Origin: Lobulomyces angularis
Lineage: Eukaryota; Chytridiomycota; Chytridiomycetes; Lobulomycetales; Lobulomycetaceae
Length of the DNA: 64,000 bases
NCBI GenBank assembly: GCA_027604685.1
Contig: JADHYX010000002.1
Span: 3,035 to 67,034 of the forward strand
Direction: 5' to 3'
This document shows, one piece after another, positions 1 through 11,646 of this stretch. Position numbers and translations under genes: made by a program. The notes under the pieces are model-generated. The model did no database searches. It was not told the DNA's origin and saw nothing but the letters and a program-made list of their open reading frames with translations. Numbering within the stretch: the stretch's first letter is position 1; each line of letters opens with the position of its first letter.

Positions 1-260
1 TTTTAACCAAAGCGGATTTTGAAAATATTTTTTTTTTTCATTAAAAAAATTTAAAATTTATATTAATAGGTTAAAATAAAAAAGTTTAAAAAGTGATAAA
101 AAATTAACTTTTTTTTACAGATTTTTTACTATTCCGTTTCTTTCTAAACTCAGTTTTTAGTTAACTACATACTACACTCTCCATTAATTCTTTTACTTTT
201 TTGTATCAAAATTAAAGTTTCAATTAATTTTGATATCTAGCAATTATACCATTTATAAAT

Positions 261-1311
261 ATGATGCAACCTCTGCAGTCACAGCAGTTTCAAAAAGCTC
301 CCTTTAGTCCGCTTCAAATACTAGATTCTTGTCCCAGTACTCCAAAACCTCAACAGCTTGAGTACATTACTCCACCTCAAAGTATAGATTATCATCTACT
401 TGCAGAAGACGCTAAAAAGAGAGTTCAGGTAAAAAAGGCCTGCGGTAATTATATTTTTTTTACTAAACTTAATAAAAGATTTCAACTTCACAATTTTAAA
501 ACTTAATTTTTATGTACATGGAAAGCAATTTTTTATTACCTCAAATTCCTGAAAAACACTAACACCATAAAACTAATCTTAATTTTTTTTTAAATAGCAA
601 ATTGCCAAAAGTCCTGTAAAAAGTGTGATGAAATTCGTCCATGTCAAAGATGTATTCGTTTAGGAGAAGAAGCTTCGTGCATTGATACTGTTAGAAAGGA
701 GCGAAGGAAAGGAACTAAGAGGGGCCCTTACAAAAAGAAGAGTAAACGAGAAAAAATCACAATATATGATTTAATCAAAAAAAATTTTTTTTAAAAGGTC
801 TAGATTTTGAATCAGCATTAAGAGCTCCAAAAAAATTTAAAAGCTTACCAGTTGAGTACATGAAATTTAATGGGCATCATTTTGAAAATTTCCAAAATTC
901 GGAATTGTTTTCTGAAACTTTTATCAAGAAGGTATGGAAGTGAAGTGCTATATTTTGACTAGATTATTTTTTTAGGAAAAGATTGATATGATAGAAAGTA
1001 ACGGTGAATATTATCGATTTGACAACTATTATGAAGAGGAAGGAGGTGAACAAAAGTTAAAAATTTTAAGTGAAATTTGTAACTTGGAATTATTCAACAA
1101 TATTGAAGAAAGAAAGTATCAGAAAATTGAGAATGAAGTAACTACTTTTAAACCTGCTTACCTTTTTAGCAGTAATAATACCTTCAGTTTTAATGATGTT
1201 GGATGTGATGATGGGACTGATATAGATACCACTAACTTTGCTGCGTCACCAAAAGCAAATAAAGGATTTGAAGAATTGATAAATGCAGTTAATGCTTTTA
1301 AAGGAGATTAA
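261..1311 (+). CDS. Zn2Cys6 fungal transcription factor
   Basis: Predicted DNA-binding regulator of the fungal binuclear zinc cluster class. Four exons fit (261-444, 598-741, 798-931, 976-1311; 265 aa). The first intron falls inside the zinc cluster. Spliced, the cysteines read C-x2-C-x6-C-x5-C-x2-C-x8-C, which is the exact family spacing, with the typical core KKCDEIRPCQRC. A basic stretch ending KRGPYKKK follows, which usually contacts DNA or acts as a nuclear signal. The N-terminal 60 residues are Gln/Pro-rich. The C-terminal half is acidic and shows no recognisable fungal transcription factor homology domain, so the protein is short for the class. The target genes cannot be told from sequence. 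The family call is firm; the exon 2/3 junction is the least certain part. Confidence 0.85.
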
Positions 1312-1669
1312 ATTTACTTATAACCTAGCTTGGACTATTTTGTGAAATATTTGTTTATATTGTATTGTACATTTTTTTGTAAATAGTGTTTATATTTGTT
1401 TTTTTACAAAGGGCGAACTTTTACTCATGTTGTTTATTATAAATATTGTTATTTATTATTCTACCTGTTAGAAATTACTAACTAAAATAAAATTTAATCT
1501 TTTTCTCATATAAACATATTCAATTTTTATATTTACTGATTTAAATTAATATGAAAAACAGAAACAAGTTTTTTTTTAATCCAATCAAAAAAATAAAAAG
1601 TTAATTTTTTTATCAAAAAATTGTAAAAAATAAAATAAACTAACATATTTAAAAATTAGAAGTTTTTGC
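1312..1669. other. Intergenic, AT-rich
   Basis: About 360 bp of A/T runs holding the 3' end of the zinc-cluster gene and the 5' flank of the next. I see no coding frame, RNA gene or repeat. Confidence 0.5.
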
Positions 1670-3561
1670 ATGTCTGCTAAAAAGAGGTAATAAAATTAAC
1701 AATTATAAATAAAATAAATTAATTATAATAAATATAATTACAATAAATTTGTAGCAGATTCGATTTACTAGATAATGTTGAAAAAAACATTTCAGATTAT
1801 GAGATTGAACTGGATAATATTTTGTTTAGCAAAACAACACACTTTGCAAAAGAAAAAAATATCACAAATGAATGTAATAAAGAGAAACAAGAGAAACCGA
1901 AGAATGAAATTGGAGAAAAATCCCCAGAGAAAGAGGAGAATGATGCTGCTAAGACAGAAGAAAGTTTCAGATTAAAAAAAAAAGCAGTAGAAAAGCTTGG
2001 GAAAGTTGATCCCAGACTAACCTCACAGCGATCAATTTTTTTTTCAAAAAATAACCTCAGTTCTAGAAAATCAAGTATAGTTTTTAACAATTTTTCTAAT
2101 TCGAGGAGAGCTAGTTCTATTTTTTCCAGTTCCAGTAATTTTTTCTCTGGCGACAGTTTTAGCTCTGAAGTTTTAAAGGCAAAACTTTCAAGTTTCAATA
2201 ACGACTTAGTAAATAAGATTGAAAACAGTGCAGTTTCAGATGAAGCGAAATTAAAAGTTCAAGAAGAAATTCCGTTTCCAATCACTCAAAAAAAAGAAAA
2301 AAAAGAATTAAACATAATGTTAAATAAGGATGTCTTTGGTGCATATAATTACAAAGTAAAAGACAACGATTTTCGCTATTTTCCAAATTTGATTCAAAAA
2401 CTTAATTTAAATAAGCGTAATAATGTAATTAACAACAAAAACAAGTTCAACATAGAAGAAGAAAATGTTAGTGAATTAGATCAAATTGTTGAAATAACTT
2501 TCTTTCCAAACCCCTCTATAAAATATTCAAATTTAGAAAAAGACATAAAGATGGAAGGTAAACGCATCGAATCAGAGTGTGAAAAATTACATGATACAAT
2601 TTTTTCCAAAAATTTTGAAATAAAAAAAACTCTTAATGAATGTGAATTTATTAGGGAAGAAATTAAAAATTTACAAAGATACAATGAACTGGTATAAAAA
2701 CAAGGAATTATTTATCTCTCAATCAATTTTTTTTTTAAGCTGGAAGCAAAAATTAACAATTTTGTATTGGAAAATGTTAATTTATGTCAAACGAAAATAC
2801 AAAGGGATTTGCAAAAAGAAAGAGCTCCTTCACCACAAAAGAATTTGTTACCGGGTTATAGCAACAGTGTGATATTATCTCAGTCTAACATCAATTCAAG
2901 TTTCAGTTTAAATAAAACAAAAAATCAGTTTATTCTGGAAAAAATTTTAAGTCTAGCACAAAACTTTTCAAAGGAGCTTTTTTCTTTAGCGATGTTTGAA
3001 ATGCAAAAAATTGAGAAAGAATTTGCAAAGGATTCAGAATTAGTAGCAACTTTTGAAAAAAATAAAAAAAAAAAATTTAGAAATAGATTTAGTCTACAAC
3101 AGTCCCATTTGACGGACGGATCGAGATCTACAATTAATTTTTACAGTAAAGACATTTTATCATCAAAGTCTAGTTTAGGAAATCACACTAGAGAAAACTC
3201 TCTTAGTTTCCATAGTAATTCCATCAATCTAAGTCAGCGAAGTTTAAGCAACTCTCCTACGAGTCCTTGTCAATCAATACCAAATTCCGCATATCACCTT
3301 TCTGCCACTAGCCCCATTGCTCTAAATAACTATTCTGTTTCAAATTCATCGTACCATAATTCAACTTACAGTAATTACAGTCAAAATTTTAACAATTCGC
3401 CATACCTCCCGGATTATCCCAATGGAGAATTTGTAGGACGTAATGAGAATTATTATGAAAGTGAAGAACAGCTTGAATTAAGAAAGAAAAATGAAAATTG
3501 GGTGAAAGCGAATAAAAAAATTGTACCTTTGATAAGATTTTTTCATGCCACTGAGAAATGA
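1670..3561 (+). CDS. Ser-rich coiled-coil protein, unknown function
   Basis: Three exons (1670-1686, 1755-2691, 2740-3561) give 591 aa. The first exon is only 17 nt and encodes MSAKK plus part of a Ser codon. The long frames on either side of both introns join in phase, which supports a real gene. Residues about 30-90 are Lys/Glu-rich. A Ser/Arg-rich block follows (RRASSIFSSSS-like), typical of phosphorylated linkers. About residues 270-330 look like a coiled coil. A Ser/Asn/Tyr-rich region full of SP/TSP sites follows, and the protein ends in a charged stretch. I do not recognise a family. Composition suggests a phosphoregulated scaffold, but that is inference only. Confidence 0.7.
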
Positions 3562-4006
3562 TGTATTAAATATTTTAATAACGTTCTGATTCAATAAAAC
3601 TGAAGAAACTCCAAAAAATCAAAATCAAAATAAAAAAAAAAAAAAAGAAGTGATAGAATCCAGTTATTAAGTTCCGTTAAAAAAGTATAATTTTTTTGTA
3701 AAAAGGACTAGTTCAAAATGTTGCAGACTAGCTTTACTCAAATGCAAAACTTGCAGAATATGATTTAAAAAGTATGAAGGAATTGGAATAGTGTATGAAG
3801 GATAAATAACATAATCATTGCGATTTAAAAAGAATAATAACTTAATGTAAATATATTTATCTATTGTGATTTGTGAATCATTGTGAAAGCCTCTTTTATG
3901 TGGGATGCCAAAATCCAATACAACCACAAATTGTAGTGGCGAATAAAAAATCCATATATATTTGAACTACATAAAATGAAAAAAATTGAAAAATTCACAT
4001 AGTTAA
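3562..4006. other. Intergenic
   Basis: Holds the 3' flank of the coiled-coil gene and the 5' flank of the CFEM-like gene, with an A-rich tract at 3630-3646. An 86-codon open frame on the minus strand (3667-3927) has no recognisable motif and is treated as chance. Confidence 0.4.
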
Positions 4007-4568
4007 ATGAAAGTCATTTTTTTAATATCAATTCTATTTGGTTTAATTCTTTCTCAAAGCTCCACTCAAAACAACCCAACTAATCAATGTGGATGTAAAC
4101 TTGACTCTTGTAAATATCTTAATAATATTACTTCAATTTAACTCTTTCTTTTATTACCACAGTTTTTTTTTCAAATAAATGTTTCTGTGATGAAACTGCA
4201 GTGAAAATCTTAAGCTGTATAAAGCAAGAAATCCCCAATTGGCCATTTTCCAATAATACAACAAATACAGACTGTTCTAAATTTAATCCTGTAACTGATC
4301 CTACTGGATTTTCCAATTGCTTGTCGAACGCTATTCCTAAAACGGTACTTAATAATTCATCACTTGCTAAATGATATTTTTAAATTAGGATTCGAAGTCA
4401 GAGGAAGTGGCAAAGAAATGTGCAGACTCTAATGGCAGTTCTGGTAGTACCATTACTGCGAACAACGTACCAACTTCAACAAGTTCTTCAAATACGACCT
4501 CTTCAGCAAAGTCTATAATTATCTCCAGAATAGCGGGTTTTATCATAATTTTTGGAATTTTATTATAA
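4007..4568 (+). CDS. Secreted Cys-rich protein, CFEM-like, probable GPI anchor
   Basis: Three exons (4007-4109, 4163-4344, 4389-4568) give a 154-aa protein. The N-terminus is a clear signal peptide: Lys-2, then a hydrophobic run ending near LILSQSS. The mature part has exactly eight cysteines, including CGC and CFCDE, then single cysteines. The C-x-C followed nine residues later by Cys resembles the centre of the fungal CFEM domain. A Ser/Thr/Asn-rich linker and a C-terminal hydrophobic tail (IIIFGILL at the very end) follow, as in GPI-anchored wall or membrane proteins. CFEM proteins act at the cell surface, some in haem or iron capture or in host contact. Spacing of the first two cysteines is atypical, so membership is tentative; secretion is well supported. 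Confidence 0.7.
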
Positions 4569-4797
4569 GTGTACGAAAGCTTTAACTTTTTGTAAATTAA
4601 CATTTTTGAACACAGCTTTTTTGAACAACTATTTTCTAATAGATTGTGAAATGTATTTATTTTTAATTATTGAATTTATTATATTTTTCAGTATCTAAAT
4701 TTCTAATTTAAGTTTTGATTAAATACTATTTATTCTTTTTTGATTGGTGTCACTAGGGGTTTAAAAAAAGGGGAAACAAAACTTTAAAATAAAAAAA

Positions 4798-6897
4798 ATG
4801 ATCTCTGCATTGAAAAACTTCTTTCGTCGTAAAAACAAAAATGAATCACCTTATTCAACTTCCCAGGTGAATCAATCTCCTCCTCCTTACATTGATTCCA
4901 AATGCTCTGTACTAGTTCCACAATCTGGTTTTCTATCATATAACATTTTCTGTACTGATTATTATTTTATATTTTAGTATCAAAAGATATAACATTGGAT
5001 GAAATTAAATCATTTTCTAAATGTTATAACTCCGATTCAAAAAATGAGTTGGCAAGAACTGTCTTAACCCATTCCAAGATGGAAGCAGTTTTACTAAATA
5101 ATGATGTAAGCTTTATTATAACGTTGCGATGAGCGATACTTTTATTGAGCAAGTGCGGAAATATTTTAGTGGAGATTGTTTTTCAAATTGGATGATTTCT
5201 TAAAGCTCTAATAATTCTAACTATTATTTTTTTGCTTTTACTGTACTTTTTTTGTTGATAATTTTTTTTCCAAAATTTAAATAAAGGCATTAATGAGAAA
5301 CGAACGGGAATTTGAAATCAAGTTAAAGCTTGAAGGTAACATCACAAACCAAAAGGTAAGCAAAAAAAAATTTTTCTCTATGAGATAATTTATTGTTCTC
5401 AATTTAATATTAAATTTTTATAGCAATCTGGAAGATGCTGGATTTTTGCTTCTACAAACGCAATGAGATTAAAAATCATGAAGAAATTTCACTTAGAAGA
5501 ATTTGAACTCAGTCAAAACTACATATTCTTTTATGATAAAATAGAAAAGGCAAATACCTTTTTACAACTGGTTATAGATGTTGCTTTGCAGGAGGATGAT
5601 GACAGTAGGTTGATGCAACATCTATTCAAAGAAACTATGGGTATTCACATTTTTCTTATATAAAAATTGTTTTTTAAAGCTCATAATTCTTACAGGAGAT
5701 GGAGGTTCTTGGAATTTGGTCATCAATTTAATTGAAAAGTATGGTTTAGTGCCTAAATCTGCATTTCCCGAAACCATTCATAGTGAAAATTCCACTGAAA
5801 TGGTATAAAATTGTTAATTTTTCAATAGTATTAATAAGGCGTTTTATCTCCCATGAAGAATTGGTTATTAACTAACAAAGTTCGTGAATTTGGTAAAAAA
5901 AACTATTGGCAATGGCTTTCGTTGAATTAATTTTTTTATTATTAAGGAATTGCTTTACGCAGAATGGTTCAAAAAGGAACCGTTTCTATGGATGAAGTTT
6001 TAGCGCAAAAACAAATAATGATGGGTGATATTTACAAAATAGTGGTGACATGCCTAGGTGAACCTCCAAAGGAGTTTGACTGGAGGTTTAGATGTAAAAA
6101 AGGACATTTTCATGCTTTTGAGCGCATGACCCCAAAGTCTTTCTATGATCTACATCTTAAAGATGATGTTAATCAAATGGTTACTTTAATTCATAACCCT
6201 CTGCAACCATATTTTAGACAACTTGAAATTGAATACAGTGGAAACATATATGGTAGCCATGACATCAGTATTAATGTACCAATGGAAATTCTTAAGGAAG
6301 TTGCTGCCACACAGGTACTATCAATTTTTTTTATCTTAATGGTTTCCGAAAATTTAATTTTTAATTTTAGTTAAAAAATGGAGAACCCGTTACATTCAGT
6401 TGCGACGTTTCCAAGTTTTACGGTAACTATTCAGTTAAATATTATTAAATTTACTGAAAAAAATTTGCAGGAAAAAACACTATGGACATGGAACTTTTTA
6501 ATTATAACGCTGCATTCGGCTTAAGCCCCACAGTTATGAATAGAAGCGATAGACAAATGTATGGTGAATCTTCTGCTACTCATGGTGAAATAAATATAAA
6601 AATTAAGCATTAAACTGTTTAAACGTATTAGAAATGGTATTTACTGGAGTTCACTTCGATTCTAATGGTAAACCTTCAAGATGGAGAGTGGAAAACAGCT
6701 GGGGTGACTCATTAGAAACTACAGGTAGACACGCATTTAATAATGGTTCTCATGGATTTGAAGTCATGAATGACAACTGGTTCGGAGAGTATGTTTTTGA
6801 CATCATTGCTGATACAAAATACTTGAAAGGAGGGGATTTGGACAAAATTTTAAAGGCCAAGAAAAGTGCCCCTATTGTTTTGCCATATTGGAGTTAA
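4798..6897 (+). CDS. LAP3: Bleomycin hydrolase, cysteine aminopeptidase C1B
   Basis: Cytosolic thiol aminopeptidase of the bleomycin hydrolase/Lap3 family. Ten exons join in phase (4798-4927, 4978-5105, 5287-5355, 5424-5640, 5696-5802, 5859-5892, 5947-6314, 6371-6422, 6471-6584, 6632-6897) for 494 aa. That is slightly longer than yeast Lap3, because about 40 poorly conserved residues lie at the N-terminus. The active-site Cys is in QSGRCWIFASTN, the His in ATHEMVFTG (usually HAM), and the Asn in RVENSWGD. ELSQNYIFFYDK and KYGLVPK are family signatures, and the C-terminus APIVLPYW closes the substrate channel in known structures. The first donor (GTTTTC) is weak and so the first junction is uncertain. 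Nothing suggests loss of function. Confidence 0.93.
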
Positions 6898-7046
6898 TGC
6901 CTTACAAACATTTTTTCCATAAGATATTTTCTTTAAATTTTTGTTGATTATTAAACTAGCTGCTTATTTGTTTAGATAAGAAAACCTTTAATAAATTGTA
7001 GTAAATAGTTTAAAGAAAAAAATAAAATTGAACTTTTTGTTCGTTA

Positions 7047-9255
7047 TCACAGAAAATTTCTTATGAACTTAGTTGCTACTTTGACTAAAGGTTTCACCAC
7101 TCTCTCTTTGGTTGACAGTGTTAAATTATTTATTCTAGTGCTATCTTTATACAACATCGCCAAATTCTACAACAAAAAAAAAATTATTTGAATACAACAA
7201 AAAAAAAATAAATTTTTTATTACTTCATTTAGCCGGTTTTGTAGTAATTGATTTTTAGTAAAAATAAAAATTTGAGATTCCAGATCTTTATTAATACTAC
7301 GCATTCCAAAATTTGACGATCCAATGTTAGAAATATATGGAATTACCTTTTCCTTAACAATTGGTGGCTTTATCCAAATCCCTACAGTTCAAAAATTTTA
7401 AAAAATTTAAATAAACAATTAAAATAAATTTAATAGTCAAAAGTATAAATTTTTTTTCTATTTTTTACCTTTGCAGTGAAAAGTCCAATTCTCTTTTTCG
7501 TATTCAAAAATGTCCAAAAAATTATTTCCTTCCTTGACATTAGTTAATTGGTGTTTTTGATTAAAATTTTCTAACTTTTTTAAAAAGATCTGTAATAAAT
7601 AAGTATAAGCTGCAGGTAAAAATTGAGACACTCCTTTAGAATTAAAAAATCCATTGGACTAAAGAACAAAAAAAGGTTTTTAGTCTCTCGTAAGTGTTTT
7701 TCTCTTACTTTTGGAGAGGCTGTTAAAATAAAAACTTGATTATCAAGCTTTAAATTATTCTTTAAATTCAAAGTAAATAAGTTTTTCAAGAAGCTGTCAC
7801 TGAAATTTAAATATGCTGATGAAATGAAAAATTTCCGATTACATAAATTATTGATACAATGGCTATTGGAATCAATATTTAATTCATTAAAATCGTTTAA
7901 CTTCAGTTGCTGACCCTGATTTTCGCCAGTTCCAATGTCCACTCTACAGTGATATTTTAGTATTTCACTTAAAAAATTTTCATCATGTCTCAAGTTAAAT
8001 TCTCCCATTTGTAAAGTTGGAAATAATAGAGTATCGGTTTCAATTTGTTTTAGTGATTTATTAGTTTCCTGAAATTTCTTTAAAATCAACTTCAATGTAT
8101 ATGTATTTAAGTTCTTAAAGAAAATATCATTCAAATTAATATTCTCATCTAAAATTAATTTTTGAGGATCATTGTTTTTTTCGTCTTCTTTCAAAAATTC
8201 CGTTTTTTCAAATTCTGTTAATCGATCAAAATAAAAAGGTAGTAAAATCCTAGTTAATAAAGATTTTTTTATTTCTGTTAATGGTAGTGTATTCGATTTC
8301 AAATAAAATCCAGAGTTGTTATTTAAAATTTCATGATTTGTACTTTGGTCATGTTGTAAATGTCCACTTTTGATTAGTTCTACCCGGTTACTAAAACTTG
8401 AAACTGTTTGTACTAAATTTAGAAAATAATCTGTCAGGTTTTTATTATTGAATGAAATGTATCTATCCTGTCTGTTTTGAAAATAGTCTTTACTCAAGTT
8501 TGCACTTAAGAAAAAAAACTGTTTTAATAAAAATTCACTGAAATTAGAAATTACCCACTTAGCATAGTGAGATCGTCAAAACAATAAATTTTCATATGCA
8601 TTAATCCAAACACTTCGTTTAAACGTTGAGGTATCAGTTTTTTTAATAAACCTTAAAAATTTAAAAATTAATATTACAGGTATTCAAAAAATTATTTAGA
8701 AGTAAAATACTTATAATTAAAAATTTATAAATGAATGTAGTTCTAAAAAAGCAAATTTTTACTTTTTTTTCATTAAGCCGAAGAAACCGCTCTAATTTAA
8801 AACAGATTCTGGTTTCTTAATAAAACCATGTCATCGTAAAAACTCTCCTTATTATTCAAGGATATTAAAACCTTTTAAATTATTTGTGTGAAATAAATTA
8901 ACTTCAACTTGTTTTGGGTAGTTTCTAATTAAATTTTCCAACAAACTCAAGGAATTTAATTTTGAAATTTTTTCTACTCTTAAGCCCCTTAGGTTATCCA
9001 ATAAAATAATAACTTTTAGATTTACATTAGTTTTTAAATTTTCCTCTATTGCGTTTATCAACTGCTTCTCCTTTTCAGAAGTTCCGATGTACAAACTGGA
9101 TAAAACAATTTTTTTTTTGGCAATCCTGGCTTTAGACTACAGTGTACATTAAAAAAATTTGTGTAAAATATCAAACTTACCTTTAAAAATTCATAGAATT
9201 CACTAGGATAATTGAGTATTTCAATATCCCCTGCAGAAATCTGGAAATATACCAT
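7047..9255 (-). CDS. PGS1: Phosphatidylglycerophosphate synthase, PGS1
   Basis: Catalyses CDP-diacylglycerol + glycerol-3-phosphate to phosphatidylglycerophosphate, the committed step to cardiolipin, at mitochondria. It belongs to the phospholipase D (HKD) family. N-terminal frames read YPSEFYEFLK, then ASLYIGT-like SSLYIGTSEKEKQ and LLDNLRGLR. The first HKD motif is HMKIYCFDD followed by ANLSKDYFQNRQDRY, joined across an intron near 8500-8560. The second is HCKGIWIKPP with NIGSSNFGMRS near 7270-7470. The C-terminus reads RNFL before the stop at 7047. The model starts at Met 9255 with no obvious mitochondrial presequence, so either a 5' exon is missed or import uses an internal signal. It is head to head with MIA40. 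Confidence 0.92.
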
Positions 9256-9379
9256 TAGGTTGGTTGATTAATATTAAAATTTAGATTTTGATATAAATAA
9301 TAGAAAATTTTTTGTAGATCTTTTATTACAAATAAAATTTTAATTTTTTTTTTTTTTTTTTTTTTACTTTTATCCAAAA
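9256..9379. promoter_or_regulatory. Short bidirectional promoter, PGS1/MIA40
   Basis: Only 124 bp separate the two start codons, and the genes point away from each other. The spacer contains a T-run of 27 nt at about 9339-9365, a plausible nucleosome-free poly(dA:dT) element. Both products serve mitochondria, so shared regulation is an inference. Confidence 0.5.
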
Positions 9380-9910
9380 ATGCCTTTAGCTGTGAAACTG
9401 TCTGAGAAGGATTATGCGTATTTTGTCACAGAAGAGGAAATGAAAGAAGATCCTAACAATGAAAGCCAAGAAACGTCGAATCAAAATAGTGCACAGCAAG
9501 CTTACAATAAAGAAACAGGCGAAATTAACTGGGATTGTCCTTGCATCGGTATTAAAATGATTTTTATTTAGGAAAATTTTAATTTAAAAGAAAACTAATC
9601 TAAAAATCAATTTAGCCGGAATGACTGACCCTCCATGTGGTGATAAATTTAAAGAAGCTTTTTCTTGTTTTGTATTTAGTAAAGCTGAACCTAAAGGTGC
9701 TGATTGTATAGAGTTGTTTAGAGATATGCAGTCGTGCTTTCAAGAACAGTACGTCTTATTTTTGAATTATTATTGTTATTAATTTTTTATCAAATTTTAT
9801 TATTTTGTTCGATTTGTAACAGCCCTGAAAAGTACGCAAAAGATTTGCGTTTAAATGATGACGATGATGATGCTGATATTCAATCTAAAAATGAACAAAC
9901 AAAAAATTAA
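9380..9910 (+). CDS. MIA40: MIA40/CHCHD4 intermembrane-space oxidoreductase
   Basis: Oxidises and traps small cysteine-motif proteins during import into the mitochondrial intermembrane space, and is re-oxidised by Erv1. Three exons (9380-9548, 9616-9748, 9823-9910) give 129 aa. The redox CPC motif (DCPCIAGM) is at about residue 55. It is followed by twin CX9C motifs: [11 protein letters not shown], then [11 protein letters not shown]. The protein ends in an acidic Asp-rich tail. There is no presequence or membrane anchor, unlike yeast Mia40. The form matches soluble animal-type CHCHD4, which is itself imported through the CPC/CX9C core. Length and motifs agree fully with the family. Confidence 0.95.
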
Positions 9911-10395
9911 GTTTGCATTTTCTTTTTTTTTATAAGTTTTTTATTTTATTTATTTATTGTAATTGAGATGTTTATTAATTTTTTTTGTTTTATTAATTTT
10001 TCAAGTTTATTTTTATTTTTTTTAGAACGGTTTTTATGCATTTTTATATTACTTTTTTAGTTTATAATTTTTTGCATTTTTTTATTTTATAAAATTTTTT
10101 TTTTTTTTAATATTTATAAAATACAGATTTCTACATTTCCAATAATAGCAATGTTTTCTCTAAAAATTGTAGTTTAATTTCATGTTTGAAGATGTAGAAT
10201 TTTTACAAGGTTACAAATGTTCAGTTTGTGAGTAAAATACAATACTTTCATTTAATAAATAAGTTAAAAAAAAAAAAAGGTCTAAAATTACTTAAATTAT
10301 TAAAAAAAAGTAAACACACAAGGCAAACTTAAAGTTTCCTACTGGTTACTGGTTTAAATTAAAAAATAAAAAAAAAAATTAATATTATCAGTTAA
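9911..10395. other. Convergent intergenic region
   Basis: Separates the 3' ends of MIA40 (+) and the E2 gene (-). Extremely T-rich, then A-rich. No coding frame or RNA gene is apparent. Confidence 0.5.
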
Positions 10396-11318
10396 CTAAA
10401 GTTCTCCTTCGGAGTGTTTTTTCAACACATTTTTACGAAACAAATCAGGTTTTTCCCAATTTTGAGCAGCCTAGAATAAATGCATTTTAATTTAATACTC
10501 TAATTTTAAATTTAATGTAACTTACTTCTCCATTTAGTGGTGAATCATTATTTGGTTCGCCGAGTAAACTATAAAAAATAGTAATCAATATTTACGGGAT
10601 TAAATAATATTAATATTGGTACCTTTGTAAACTTAATAGGACAGTTTGAACATTATAAATGGCGCTCCATTTATCTCTCAAAATATCCAGACATATATTT
10701 CCACTGGTGTCTACATTAGGGTGATATATTGGAGTCAAAAATTTAATAACTGGTGGAGCATAAGGATAATTCACTGGAAATTTTAGGCTGAGTTTGTAAG
10801 TTAAACCGTCGAATGGTGTTTCCTTTGGCCCAGATATTGTTCCTAAAAAAAATATTATTTAACAAAAATAATTGAATATAGCTGAATTTGCACCTAACCA
10901 ACTCAGAAGATTATCGGAATCAGGAAATGCAGAAACATCGGAATTATCACTAGTCTAAATGAAAAAAATTAATTTTAAAGAAAGCAATCAAAAAAAAAAA
11001 GTATTGGCGTTATCGAAATGGCATGTTATTATCTTTGAACTTAAAAAAATAAAATAAAATAAAATATATTACCATAAGCATCATTAGTTCACTCTGTAAC
11101 CTAGTAATTCATTTTTTTAAAAAAGAAGTTGTATGTTAATTTTTTTAAAAAAAAAAAAAATTTCATTAATTATAAAAAATTAACAAGAGATGAAAAGAAA
11201 ATAAACCTTTTTTCCATTTGAAACAATGTATTAAAAAAAAAAATAATAATATTAAAGAAGATTTCAATTGAATAACAATTTCACGTTTCACAGAATAGGT
11301 ATGAGGGTTTTTATTCAT
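10396..11318 (-). CDS. UBC11: Ubiquitin-conjugating enzyme E2, UBE2C type
   Basis: E2 that works with the anaphase-promoting complex to ubiquitinate cyclins and securin. The UBC fold reads from [14 protein letters not shown] through [13 protein letters not shown] and [16 protein letters not shown], where the Cys is catalytic, to [18 protein letters not shown] and a short tail ending KKHSEGEL. The [13 protein letters not shown] and [12 protein letters not shown] wording is closest to UBE2C rather than other E2s. The N-terminal coding exon (about 11284-11318) gives [11 protein letters not shown]; the next starts at 11100 with LQSELMMLM. Joining them as KRLQSELM restores the family sequence but needs a non-canonical junction. 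A probable 5'-UTR intron ends just before the ATG. Confidence 0.88.
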
Positions 11319-11646
11319 CTGAACTTGAAAAAGAAAAGAACACCAAAATTGTTTGTAAGTTTTATACCAATGTTTACTCACCAGATTGAAGATATTATAT
11401 TATTTGGATCTTCATCTACTAACACTGAGTCAACTCCGTACTTTTCATTGAATTCAAAGAAATCAATTTTTCTCAAAAATTAAATAGGCTATACTATTGT
11501 AGCCATCTTTATTATGTAAATTTCTATTACTAAGTTATATCAAAAGACAACTTCAGAGTCTTGAAGACAAGTTCACATAAAAAGATGTCAGACACAGCTG
11601 AAATAATTGAGCAATTAAGCCATTTATCATTTTACAAGGCACTCGA
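11319..11646. other. Between the E2 gene and the CH-domain gene
   Basis: Holds the 5' leader of the E2 gene, including a likely leader intron (donor GTGAGT near 11360, acceptor just before 11318). A minus-strand frame near 11365-11455 reads protein-like (EKYGVDSVLVDEDP). It hits a stop when joined to the downstream ATG exon, so I treat it as leader. Nothing else is recognised. Confidence 0.35.

Noticed and set aside
3667..3927. 86-codon minus-strand ORF (MVVLDFGIPHKRGF)
   Set aside because: No motif or homology recognised, Ile/Tyr/Phe-rich as expected of AT-rich chance frames, and no splice partners.
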